The notes beneath the pieces are model-generated. The model did not search any database. It saw nothing but the letters and a program-made list of their open reading frames with translations, and was not told the origin of the DNA. Below, piece by piece: positions 1 through 6,564 of a DNA stretch of 10,545 nt. The translations under genes were made by a program, and so were the position numbers. How positions within the stretch are numbered: the first letter of the stretch is position 1; every line of letters starts with the position of its first letter. The stretch is from Burkholderiales bacterium (GTDB lineage Bacteria; Pseudomonadota; Gammaproteobacteria; Burkholderiales; Burkholderiaceae_C), in contig CANFYD010000087.1 in NCBI GenBank assembly GCA_947450745.1, positions 1-10,545 on the forward strand. The letters are read 5' to 3'.

Positions 1-1765
1 GGCTGCCCGGCGCATCGGCCAAGGCGGCGGTCAGCGGCACCGCCGTGCTGTCAGCCCCGTACAAGGCGCGGCTGTAGGCCGAGCCGGGCTTCAGGTCGAA
101 GGGCAGCGGGGCCAGGCCGCTGGCCATCTGCAACATCTGCTCGACCGTGATCGCGCTGCGCGGGTCATCGGCCCATTCCTTCAGCCAGCGCGAGACCGGC
201 GTCTGCAGACTCGGGATGGCTCCATCCGCCAGCGCCTGCCCGACCAGCAAGCCCAGCACCGATTTGTGCATCGACGCCGGCTCGGCGCGTGTGTCCGGGC
301 CAAAGCCGGGCGCGTGATGCTCGACCTCCACCGCACCGTCACGCCAGACCATGAAGCTGTAGCTGTTGACGCGCTGGATCTCGGCCAGCGCGGGGGCCAT
401 TGCCGCGTCGTTCAGACAGGCGCTGACGCGGCGCGGCAGCGGGGCTGCATTGCGGCCCGCGACGCGCTCGGCCGGCCATTGCTGGGCGTTGTTGAAGTCG
501 ATCACCGAGGGGCTGCCGGGTGCCGGCCGGTTGGCCAGGCGCCAGTCGTAAAGCCAGGCCCAGTCGGCCTTCTGCTCGGGGTGCAGGGCAGCGTACAGCA
601 GGTTCGGCAGGGCCTGATCGCGCCAGGCCGGCGAGCCCTTGCCGACACGCAGGATCAGCAACTGCTCGCTGGGAATGAGGGCCACTTGCAGGCCGCCGGC
701 GCCGCTCAGGTAGAACAAGTCGGGCGCGGCCGAGGGCACGAGGCTGGACTGCTGCGCCGGCGTGGCGCGGTGCAGGCGCGGGTCCAGCCAGGCCGAGCCC
801 AGCGCAAGCTGAAAGCCGAAGTTGGGGTTGGCCGCCGAGGGCGTGCGCAAGTCCTTCACGAAGTCGGCACTCAGCAGGCGCTTGCCCTGCCAGATGCCAC
901 CGTCCATCAGCATCTGGCCGACGCGCACCCAGTCGCGCGGCAAGCTCCAGGCGCAGCAATAGACCATGGCGCGGCCGCCCTCGCGGTCCAGCAGCAGCTC
1001 GCTCGGGCTGGCACCCAGCGGCGTCCAGAGCCGGCTGCCGACATAGTCCAGATAAGGCTGGCCGGTGGCGCGCTCGATCACCAGGCCCAGCGCATGCAGG
1101 TTCTCGTTGTCGTAGGAAAAGTCGCTGCCCGGGGCGTAGGCCAGCGGTGCCTGGGCGACGATGGCCTCGACGTCAGCGCCGTAATGCAGCTGCATGTAGT
1201 GGCTAGCCGGATCGGCGCTGAACTTGGCGCGGAAGCCGCCGCTCATCGTCAGCAACTGGCGCAGCGTGATGGTCGAGCGTGCATCGCCCTGCCATTCCGT
1301 CAGCCAGCGCGAGGCCGGCTGATCGACCGAGCCGATGCGGCCGTCCGTCAAGGCCGCGCCCAGCGCGAGGCTGGCCAGGGTCTTCGCGAAGCTGTGCGAG
1401 CTGAATTGCGTGCCGGCGTCGGTGCCACCGAAATAGCGCTCGGTCTGCACCACGCCCTTGTGCACGACGATCAGCGCCTGGCCATTGCTGGCCTGCACGA
1501 ACTGGGCGGCTTCTTCCAAGGCCCGCGCAGGTATCGAGCTCAGCCCCGGCGGGGCTGCCGGCAGAAACGGCCCCGGCTGGTTCGGCAGCATCGCGAGCGG
1601 CTGGTACCAGCTCTTGGGCGGTTGCATGCGGTCGGCCGGCGGCACGTCGATGCGGTTCCAGAACGAGGAATTGCGTGCATCGCGCGGTGGGGCGGTCTGG
1701 GCCTGCGTTGCAGCGGTCGTCAGCACGACAAGGCCGGCCGCAAGCAGGGAAAGGACCGAACGCAT
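1..1765 (-). CDS. Exported serine hydrolase with two tandem beta-lactamase-type domains (3' end outside window)
   Basis: The frame is open from 1765 to the left edge, giving 588 residues and no stop. I chose the ATG at 1765 over the in-frame ATG at 1777 because GATGAGG sits 6 nt upstream and the product then begins with a clean signal peptide (hydrophobic residues about 4-20, likely cut near residue 22). Domain 1 (about 75-395) has the SxxK nucleophile motif S125-F-A-K128, the Y218-D-N220 motif of class C beta-lactamases and related esterases, and a late SGAGG element near 354-358 in the position of the third motif. Domain 2 begins near 450 and has S498-M-H-K501, followed by the same SRWLxEW...TxxQxLxM block seen after the first nucleophile. 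Family members hydrolyse amides or esters (penicillin-binding proteins, EstB, NylB), so the substrate here is open. The gap to the upstream DUF1838 gene is 25 bp, which suggests one operon. A 12-bp palindrome lies in that gap at 1779-1790. Confidence 0.88.
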   Translation of the reverse strand, partial: MRSVLSLLAAGLVVLTTAATQAQTAPPRDARNSSFWNRIDVPPADRMQPPKSWYQPLAMLPNQPGPFLPAAPPGLSSIPARALEEAAQFVQASNGQALIVVHKGVVQTERYFGGTDAGTQFSSHSFAKTLASLALGAALTDGRIGSVDQPASRWLTEWQGDARSTITLRQLLTMSGGFRAKFSADPASHYMQLHYGADVEAIVAQAPLAYAPGSDFSYDNENLHALGLVIERATGQPYLDYVGSRLWTPLGASPSELLLDREGGRAMVYCCAWSLPRDWVRVGQMLMDGGIWQGKRLLSADFVKDLRTPSAANPNFGFQLALGSAWLDPRLHRATPAQQSSLVPSAAPDLFYLSGAGGLQVALIPSEQLLILRVGKGSPAWRDQALPNLLYAALHPEQKADWAWLYDWRLANRPAPGSPSVIDFNNAQQWPAERVAGRNAAPLPRRVSACLNDAAMAPALAEIQRVNSYSFMVWRDGAVEVEHHAPGFGPDTRAEPASMHKSVLGLLVGQALADGAIPSLQTPVSRWLKEWADDPRSAITVEQMLQMASGLAPLPFDLKPGSAYSRALYGADSTAVPLTAALADAPGS

Positions 1766-1790
1766 GCGCAGCCTCATCTCCGAGCTCGGA

Positions 1791-2762
1791 TCAAGGCTTT
1801 TTGAGGGCGCGCGGTGCGGCCGGCACCTGGTCATGCGCATAGCGCTCCAGGCTCGACAGGCTGGCACCTTCCACCTTGTCGGGCGCGACCAGATACTTGG
1901 GATAGCGCGTTTTCACGCGCTCGATCACGTCCTTGGGGAAGAACTCCAGGCTCTGGCGCGCGGTCATGCTGCCGGCGTAGAGGATGTGGCCGGGGGCCTG
2001 ATCCATCAACATCCACGGCAGCCACGGCGTGATGCGGTTCCACACACCTTGGTAGGGGATGTTGTCCAGCTCCGCGTTCTCCAGGTCGGCGCGGCGGATC
2101 GAGTAGCGGAACATCTCGGACGTGCGCGTCATCTTGCCGGGTGACTCACGCGGCCATTTGTCGGGCTGCATCGCGCTGGGGTAAAGCAAGTGAATGTCGG
2201 ACTCCAGCCCGACGGTGTCCGCGTCCAGCATGCTCCAGTTGCGGATGAACGGCCGGCGGGGGCGCGTCTCCTTGTTCAGGCCACCGTAGCTGGGCGGCTG
2301 CGGGAAGAAATCGGAAATGACGTAGTTGTAGGGGTCGTTGGACACATCCACCACCTTGACGCGCTCGCCGGTGTAGGGGTTGTCCCATTCGTCCATCAGC
2401 AGGCCGGTTTCCAGGCTGCGGTAGAACACCACCTCGCGGCACAGGCGCTGGTAGCTGCCGTCGGCCTGGCGCACCACGCGGATGGTGCTGAAGACCTCGA
2501 AGCGCATCAGCGGGCGCACCTTTTCGCCCTCGCGCACACCGGTCACCACGCCGGTGACCGAGCCGTAGACGAATTTTTTCGGGTCGGCAAAGGCTTCGAG
2601 CCGGGCCGAGATTTCGCGGTTCCAGATCGGGTCATTGAAAGCCAGCGGGCGGCGCGCCGGTGCGCTCGCCGTGGTGCTGGCGCAGCCGGCAGTCACGCCG
2701 GCCAGCGCTGCTGTTGCGGCCAAGCGCAAGGCACCGCGACGCTTGAGGTCATTGGGAAGCAT
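1791..2762 (-). CDS. DUF1838 family protein with twin-arginine signal, possible lipoprotein
   Basis: This 323-residue protein matches what I recall of DUF1838, a family without an assigned function. The clearest part is the middle: YRSLETG near residue 134, then a NPYTGE element and a SNDPYN element. The N-terminus reads KRRGALRL, then a hydrophobic stretch and TAGC with the cysteine at 27, so it looks like a Tat signal. A lipid anchor at Cys27 is possible, although threonine at -3 is not the usual lipobox residue. The ATG at 2762 has GGAG 6 nt upstream. The gene lies 36 bp after the aldehyde dehydrogenase and 25 bp before the double beta-lactamase-like gene, so the three were probably cotranscribed. 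Tat export implies folding in the cytoplasm, often with a cofactor, but no cofactor motif is visible. The family call is fairly firm, and no function should be inferred from it. Confidence 0.85.
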   Translation of the reverse strand: MLPNDLKRRGALRLAATAALAGVTAGCASTTASAPARRPLAFNDPIWNREISARLEAFADPKKFVYGSVTGVVTGVREGEKVRPLMRFEVFSTIRVVRQADGSYQRLCREVVFYRSLETGLLMDEWDNPYTGERVKVVDVSNDPYNYVISDFFPQPPSYGGLNKETRPRRPFIRNWSMLDADTVGLESDIHLLYPSAMQPDKWPRESPGKMTRTSEMFRYSIRRADLENAELDNIPYQGVWNRITPWLPWMLMDQAPGHILYAGSMTARQSLEFFPKDVIERVKTRYPKYLVAPDKVEGASLSSLERYAHDQVPAAPRALKKP

Positions 2763-2798
2763 GTCTATCTCCAGAAATAGGACGAGAAAGGAAGGCGG

Positions 2799-4313
2799 TC
2801 AGATGACCGCGCAGACGGTCTTGACTTCGAGAAAATTGTCGACGGCGGCCTGACCGCTTTCGCGGCCCCAGCCCGATTGCTTGACGCCGCCGATCGGCAG
2901 ACTGGCGTCGAACATCAGGTGGCAGTTGATCCAGACGGTGCCCGACTTGAGCAAGGCGGCGGCGCGGTGAGCGGTCGACAGGTCGCGGGTCCAGATGCTG
3001 GCCGCCAGGCCGTAGATCGAGTCGTTGGCCAGGGCGAGCGCTTCTTCCAGCGAATCGACCGGCGTGGCCACCACCACCGGCCCGAAGATCTCCTCGCGCA
3101 CGCAGGCCATGTCGGGGCTGACATTGACCAGCAAGGTAGGCTCGATGAAGGTGCCATGCGGCCCGAGTTGGCGGCCGCCGACCATCGCCTCGGCCCCCGC
3201 CGCCAACGCCTCTTGCACATAGCCGTTGATGCGGTCGGCCTGCTTGCGACTGACCACCGGGCCGATCTGCGTGCTCGGGTCCAGGCCATGGCCCAGCTTC
3301 ATGCCGCGCGCGATGTCGGCAATGCCCTTGACCACTTGGTCGAACACCGAGCGGTGAATGTAGAGGCGCGACCCGGCCACACAGACCTGGCCGGAATTGA
3401 AAAAGATGGCGCTCGCGGCACCGGGGATGGCCAGCTCCATGTCGGCATCGGGCATCACGATCACCGGCGACTTGCCGCCCAGCTCCAGCGTGACCTTCTT
3501 CAGGTTGCCCGACGCCGCCGCCAGCACCGCGCGACCGACCTGGGTGGAGCCGGTGAAGGACACCTTGTCGACACCGGGATGGGCGGCAAGTGCGGCGCCG
3601 ACGACATCGCCGCGACCGGTGACGATGTTGACCACACCCGGCGGCAAGCCCGCCTCCAGCAACAGCTCACCCAGGCGCAAGGCCGTCAGCGAGGTGTCCT
3701 CGGCGGGCTTCAGCACCACGCAGCAACCGGCCGCCAGCGCAGGCGCCAGCTTCATCGCCGTCAGCACCAGCGGCGAGTTCCACGGCACGATGGCAGCCAC
3801 CACGCCGACCGGCTGCTTGAGCGTGTAGGCAAACACCTGCTTGCCGGCCGGCTGATAGTTGATCGAGGTCGAAATGGTCTGACCCTCGATGCGCGGGGCC
3901 TGGCCGGCAAAGTAATGGAACTGGCCGGCCGCGCCGGGAATCTCGGCGTAGCGGCCGACCCAGATCGGCTTGCCCTGGTCCAGCGTTTCCAGCTCCGACA
4001 GCTCGTCGATATGCTGCTCGATCAGATCACCGACCCGCCACAGGATCTTGCCGCGCTCCGCTGGCGTCATGCAGCTCCAGGGGCCGCTTTCGAAGGCGCT
4101 GCGAGCCGCTTGCACCGCGCGATCGACGTCGGCCGCAGCGCCGCTGGGGAAGCGCCCCAACACCGTGCCGGTGGCCGGGTTGAGCGTCTCCATCCATTCA
4201 CCCGACAGGGCCGCCACCCATTGATCACCGAGCAACATCGGGTGATCGCCACGGGCCAGAAATTCAAGCGCGGCCGGGTGGCTTGCTTGCAAGGCTGGAA
4301 TGTCAAGACTCAT
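2799..4313 (-). CDS. NAD(P)-dependent aldehyde dehydrogenase, phenylacetaldehyde/betaine aldehyde dehydrogenase type
   Basis: This 504-residue cytosolic enzyme should oxidise an aldehyde to its carboxylic acid with NAD(P)+. All hallmark elements are present: PWNSP with Asn179 (oxyanion hole), KPAE with Lys202 (cofactor), SFTGST near 252-257 (cofactor loop), ELGGKSP with general base Glu277, FNSGQVCVAGSR with catalytic Cys311, EEIFGPV near 408-413, and the C-terminal GGVKQSGWGRE block near 475-485. The length is normal for the family. A start at 4379 is possible in frame, but the ATG at 4313 has GGAG 7 nt upstream and gives the usual N-terminus. The overall pattern resembles the FeaB/phenylacetaldehyde dehydrogenase and betaine aldehyde dehydrogenase branch, but substrate cannot be fixed from motifs. 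It opens the second gene block, downstream of a 269-bp gap, and probably acts on an aldehyde formed by the other cluster enzymes. Confidence 0.95.
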   Translation of the reverse strand: MSLDIPALQASHPAALEFLARGDHPMLLGDQWVAALSGEWMETLNPATGTVLGRFPSGAAADVDRAVQAARSAFESGPWSCMTPAERGKILWRVGDLIEQHIDELSELETLDQGKPIWVGRYAEIPGAAGQFHYFAGQAPRIEGQTISTSINYQPAGKQVFAYTLKQPVGVVAAIVPWNSPLVLTAMKLAPALAAGCCVVLKPAEDTSLTALRLGELLLEAGLPPGVVNIVTGRGDVVGAALAAHPGVDKVSFTGSTQVGRAVLAAASGNLKKVTLELGGKSPVIVMPDADMELAIPGAASAIFFNSGQVCVAGSRLYIHRSVFDQVVKGIADIARGMKLGHGLDPSTQIGPVVSRKQADRINGYVQEALAAGAEAMVGGRQLGPHGTFIEPTLLVNVSPDMACVREEIFGPVVVATPVDSLEEALALANDSIYGLAASIWTRDLSTAHRAAALLKSGTVWINCHLMFDASLPIGGVKQSGWGRESGQAAVDNFLEVKTVCAVI

Positions 4314-4416
4314 GTTGTTGCTCCGCGCACCGGGCGCTGAATAAGGGGTTGTATTGCCAGAGGCCTGGGATGCACTCAAGAAACAAACCGGATTGAGCCC
4401 ATTTCGGCCACGTAGG

Positions 4417-4432
4417 GCGGGTCAAGACCCGC
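4417..4432. repeat. Dyad repeat copy 1: 7-bp arms around AA
   Basis: GCGGGTC and GACCCGC form perfect 7-bp inverted arms separated by AA. The first 14 bases recur exactly at 4519-4532. A compact near-perfect dyad present twice in a promoter-sized gap could be a regulator operator, but could equally be a dispersed intergenic repeat of the kind common in GC-rich proteobacterial genomes. Confidence 0.55.
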
Positions 4433-4518
4433 GAGCGATTCCGGCATGGGCAGCCACATGCCGACAGCAGCTGGCTTGGCGCCGCGCGGGTGCCACAGTC
4501 GGCTTCCCGCCCCACCAC

Positions 4519-4532
4519 GCGGGTCAAGACCC
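4519..4532. repeat. Dyad repeat copy 2: GGGTC-AA-GACCC core
   Basis: This copy shares 14 consecutive bases with 4417-4430, and the two start 102 bp apart. The inverted arms are perfect over 5 bp (GGGTC/GACCC), while the outer GC pair of copy 1 is lost on the right side. Flanking sequence is not conserved beyond the motif, which argues against a recent duplication of a longer segment. Confidence 0.5.
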
Positions 4533-4582
4533 ACACTACACAGACTGCGAACGGTGGCTGCAAAGAGGGTCCTGTGAGCCTC

Positions 4583-5494
4583 TCAGACCTTGGGCGGGAT
4601 ATGTTCGTGGTGGTGCTCCAGATACCAGCTCGCCACTTCCTCGCGGGTGGTGAACCAGACGCCGGGCAAGGACTTGGCGTATTCCATGAACTCGCGCAAG
4701 GCGCTGATGCGGTAGGCGCGGCCGCTGACATGGGGATGCAGACCCACATTCATGATGCGGCCGGTCTTGGCGCCTTCGTCATACAGCACGCTCAGCTCTT
4801 CGATCAGCACATCGCGGTACTCGGCCGTGGTGTGGCCGCGCCGGGTCAGCAAGGTGAAGTCGTTGATCTCGTTGGAGTAAGGCGTCGAGACGATGGGGCC
4901 GTGCGGCGTTTGCACCAGATAGGGCTGGTCATCGTTCATCAGGTCGCAGTAGAACTTCAAGCCCTTTTCGGCCAGGATGTCGGCCGTGTTGAGCGTGCCG
5001 CGCAGCGACGACGACAGCCAGCCTTGCGCCTTGCGACCGCAGATCTGCTCGTACACCGCCAGCGTGCGCTCGATGACGGCGCGCTCGGCATCCACATCGC
5101 CCGAGAAGTTGGTCAGCAGCTCGCCCTGCTCGTAGTTGTGGGCGATCACCTCGCAGCCGCGCTGCAGCGCTGCGTCCACCATCGCCCGGCGGCGCAGGCC
5201 GGTCACCGCGTTCATGGTGACGGCGGGCTTGATGCCCATCTCGTCGAACAACTCGAAGAGCCGCCACACGCCGACCCGCTGGCCATATTCGCGCCAGCTG
5301 TAGTTGGGGAAGTCGGGCACATTGCCCGGCAGGCTGTCCGGCAGGATGGCCGGACCACCGGCGTAATAGGGCTGGTCGGTGTCCTTGATCAGATCCCAGG
5401 TCTCGAGATTGATGGTCAGGAACAGCGCCACGCGCTTGCCGCCGGGCCAGCGCAGGGGCTGGCGTTGCGGCATCGGTACATAGTCGTAATGCAT
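4583..5494 (-). CDS. Polysaccharide deacetylase (NodB-fold) family protein, PuuE-like
   Basis: This 303-residue cytosolic protein has the NodB/CE4 fold pattern but not its standard metal site. The first motif, normally TFDDG, reads L26-T-I-N-L-E-T-W33. The second, normally HxxxH, is H119-N-Y-E-Q123, with only the first histidine kept. A late LHPHVSGR element (252-259) matches the family's C-terminal histidine motif. Members with this pattern include PuuE allantoinase, reported as metal-independent and acting on a cyclic amide rather than on sugar. A role in opening a cyclic amide or in other C-N hydrolysis is therefore more likely than cell-wall deacetylation, and the lack of a signal peptide fits. 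The tail is histidine-rich (EHHHEH near 293-298). The ATG at 5494 has GGAG 6 nt upstream. The gene lies 21 bp after the alpha/beta hydrolase and closes the first block. Family is sure, substrate unknown. Confidence 0.88.
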   Translation of the reverse strand: MHYDYVPMPQRQPLRWPGGKRVALFLTINLETWDLIKDTDQPYYAGGPAILPDSLPGNVPDFPNYSWREYGQRVGVWRLFELFDEMGIKPAVTMNAVTGLRRRAMVDAALQRGCEVIAHNYEQGELLTNFSGDVDAERAVIERTLAVYEQICGRKAQGWLSSSLRGTLNTADILAEKGLKFYCDLMNDDQPYLVQTPHGPIVSTPYSNEINDFTLLTRRGHTTAEYRDVLIEELSVLYDEGAKTGRIMNVGLHPHVSGRAYRISALREFMEYAKSLPGVWFTTREEVASWYLEHHHEHIPPKV

Positions 5495-5515
5495 GGGATT
5501 CTCCGGGTGGCGAGG

Positions 5516-6556
5516 TCAGTTCTTGGCGGCCGTGCGGCACGCCGTGGTCGGCAGCTTGTCGAGGAAGGCCATCGCATCGGCCACGCTTTGCGCGGGCTTG
5601 TCGACGATCAACAGATGGCCGGCTTCCGTGTAGGTCAGCAGCTCGGTGCGGCAGGCGTTCTTCATCGCATCGACAAAGGCATTCGCCGTCTTGGGGTTCA
5701 GCGCCTTGCTGGACGAGCCCCACAGCACCAGCGCCGGTGCGCGCACATGACTCAGCACGCGCACGGGGTCGCCGCGCTCGTAGAGCACGCGGCCGGCCAC
5801 CGATTCCTCGCCACGGCCAACCATGTTCGTGAAGGCGAGCTTGCGCTCCACCATCAAGGGGGTGACCAGGGACTGATTGAACAGCACGTGGCGCAGGTTC
5901 AGCTCCACATCGGCGGCGCTGACGACGGAGTCCCAGAAGATGTTTGATTGCTTCGGTGCCGATGCGGGAGCTAAAGCGGGGGCGGGGGCTGGGGCTGGGG
6001 CTGGGGCTGGGGATGCAGTTGGCGCTGAAGCCGCCGCTGGCACGGTCGGGCCCTTGCCGTATTCGATGCCGGCCGAGTTGGCCAGAATCAGTGCGGTGAC
6101 GCGCTCGGTGCGGGTGGCGGCGTAGCGGAAGGACACCAGCCCGCCATAGGACGTGCCGGCAATCGCAAAGCGTTCGGCCCCCATCTGGTCCATGAAGGCA
6201 TCGATCAGCGAATGCATGCGGTCTGCCGAGTAGTTGCCGGCGCGCATGCGCCCGCTGAGGCCGAAGGCGGGCATGTCGAAGCGCAACACCCGGTAGCGCT
6301 TCGACAAGACAGCGGCCCAGCCATCCCAGTCGGCCAGATCGCCCATCGTGCCGTGCACCAGCAAGACCACCGGACCCGTGCCCTGATCCTTGTAATGCAG
6401 ATTGATGCCGTCGACATCGACGAACTTGGAGTCGGCGTCAGCGAAGCGGGCGATGACGGACTCGCGCGTCAGCACCCGGCTGGTCTCCACGGCCAGGGAA
6501 GGCAGGCTCAGGCCGGCAAGCAGCAGGGCGGCGGTAACAATACGGGGCAGATGCAT
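5516..6556 (-). CDS. Exported alpha/beta hydrolase with Ala-Pro-rich insert
   Basis: The product has 346 residues. I chose the ATG at 6556 because AGGA lies 6 nt upstream and the product starts with a Sec-type signal peptide (hydrophobic 6-21, likely cut after SLA at 22). The frame stays open further upstream, but that part is antisense-like shadow of the monooxygenase gene. Visible elements are LVHGTMGD (66-73, oxyanion region), the nucleophile elbow G134-T-S136-Y-G138, and AGH314 as the catalytic histidine. At the usual acid position, WGxxD, the sequence reads W279-G-S-S-S283, so the aspartate is absent there. Between core and cap, residues 183-201 are almost entirely Ala-Pro, encoded by a GGGGCT tandem repeat. 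It is likely an esterase, lactonase or C-C hydrolase acting outside the cytoplasm. It follows the monooxygenase by 8 bp, so the two were probably cotranscribed. Confidence 0.88.
   Translation of the reverse strand: MHLPRIVTAALLLAGLSLPSLAVETSRVLTRESVIARFADADSKFVDVDGINLHYKDQGTGPVVLLVHGTMGDLADWDGWAAVLSKRYRVLRFDMPAFGLSGRMRAGNYSADRMHSLIDAFMDQMGAERFAIAGTSYGGLVSFRYAATRTERVTALILANSAGIEYGKGPTVPAAASAPTASPAPAPAPAPAPALAPASAPKQSNIFWDSVVSAADVELNLRHVLFNQSLVTPLMVERKLAFTNMVGRGEESVAGRVLYERGDPVRVLSHVRAPALVLWGSSSKALNPKTANAFVDAMKNACRTELLTYTEAGHLLIVDKPAQSVADAMAFLDKLPTTACRTAAKN
5978..6012 (+). repeat. G-rich hexanucleotide tandem repeat inside the alpha/beta hydrolase gene
   Basis: On the plus strand there are four contiguous GGGGCT units (5985-6008) plus GGGG, preceded by two five-G runs. 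Together these make six runs of four or more G within 35 bases, a strong G-quadruplex pattern on the template strand of the gene. The unit is six bases, so gain or loss of copies keeps the frame and changes only the number of Ala-Pro pairs in the insert. Confidence 0.85.
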
Positions 6557-6564
6557 GGTGGGTC

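Larger units (their letters stand above)
4314..4582. promoter_or_regulatory. Intergenic region between deacetylase and aldehyde dehydrogenase genes, likely promoter region
   Basis: This is the largest gap in the window and divides the genes into two blocks, so a promoter for the aldehyde dehydrogenase block is expected here. It contains two copies of a 14-base dyad, listed separately. On the minus strand a TTGAGT hexamer lies upstream of a moderately AT-rich AATACA, but the 18-nt spacing and poor -10 match make this weak. No hairpin with a T-run was found after the deacetylase stop, so readthrough from the upstream block remains possible. Short open frames across this gap have no recognisable product. 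Confidence 0.45.

Noticed and set aside
266..1804. Long plus-strand open frame of 512 codons
   Set aside because: It is antisense to the double beta-lactamase-like gene, has low-complexity Ala/Arg/Gly/Gln-rich composition and no recognisable motif. Similar antisense frames at 2877-4340, 4490-5947, 6655-7845 and 7883-9409 were rejected for the same reason.
4470..4500. TGGCAC-containing sigma-54-like sequence on the minus strand
   Set aside because: The -24 half and the GG to GC spacing fit, but the -12 half lacks the TT of TTGC, and such a match is easily found by chance in GC-rich sequence.
4354..4653. Plus-strand open frame of 99 codons across the 269-bp gap
   Set aside because: It covers both dyad repeats and runs into the 3' end of the deacetylase gene; the product has no recognisable domain and no clear ribosome binding site.
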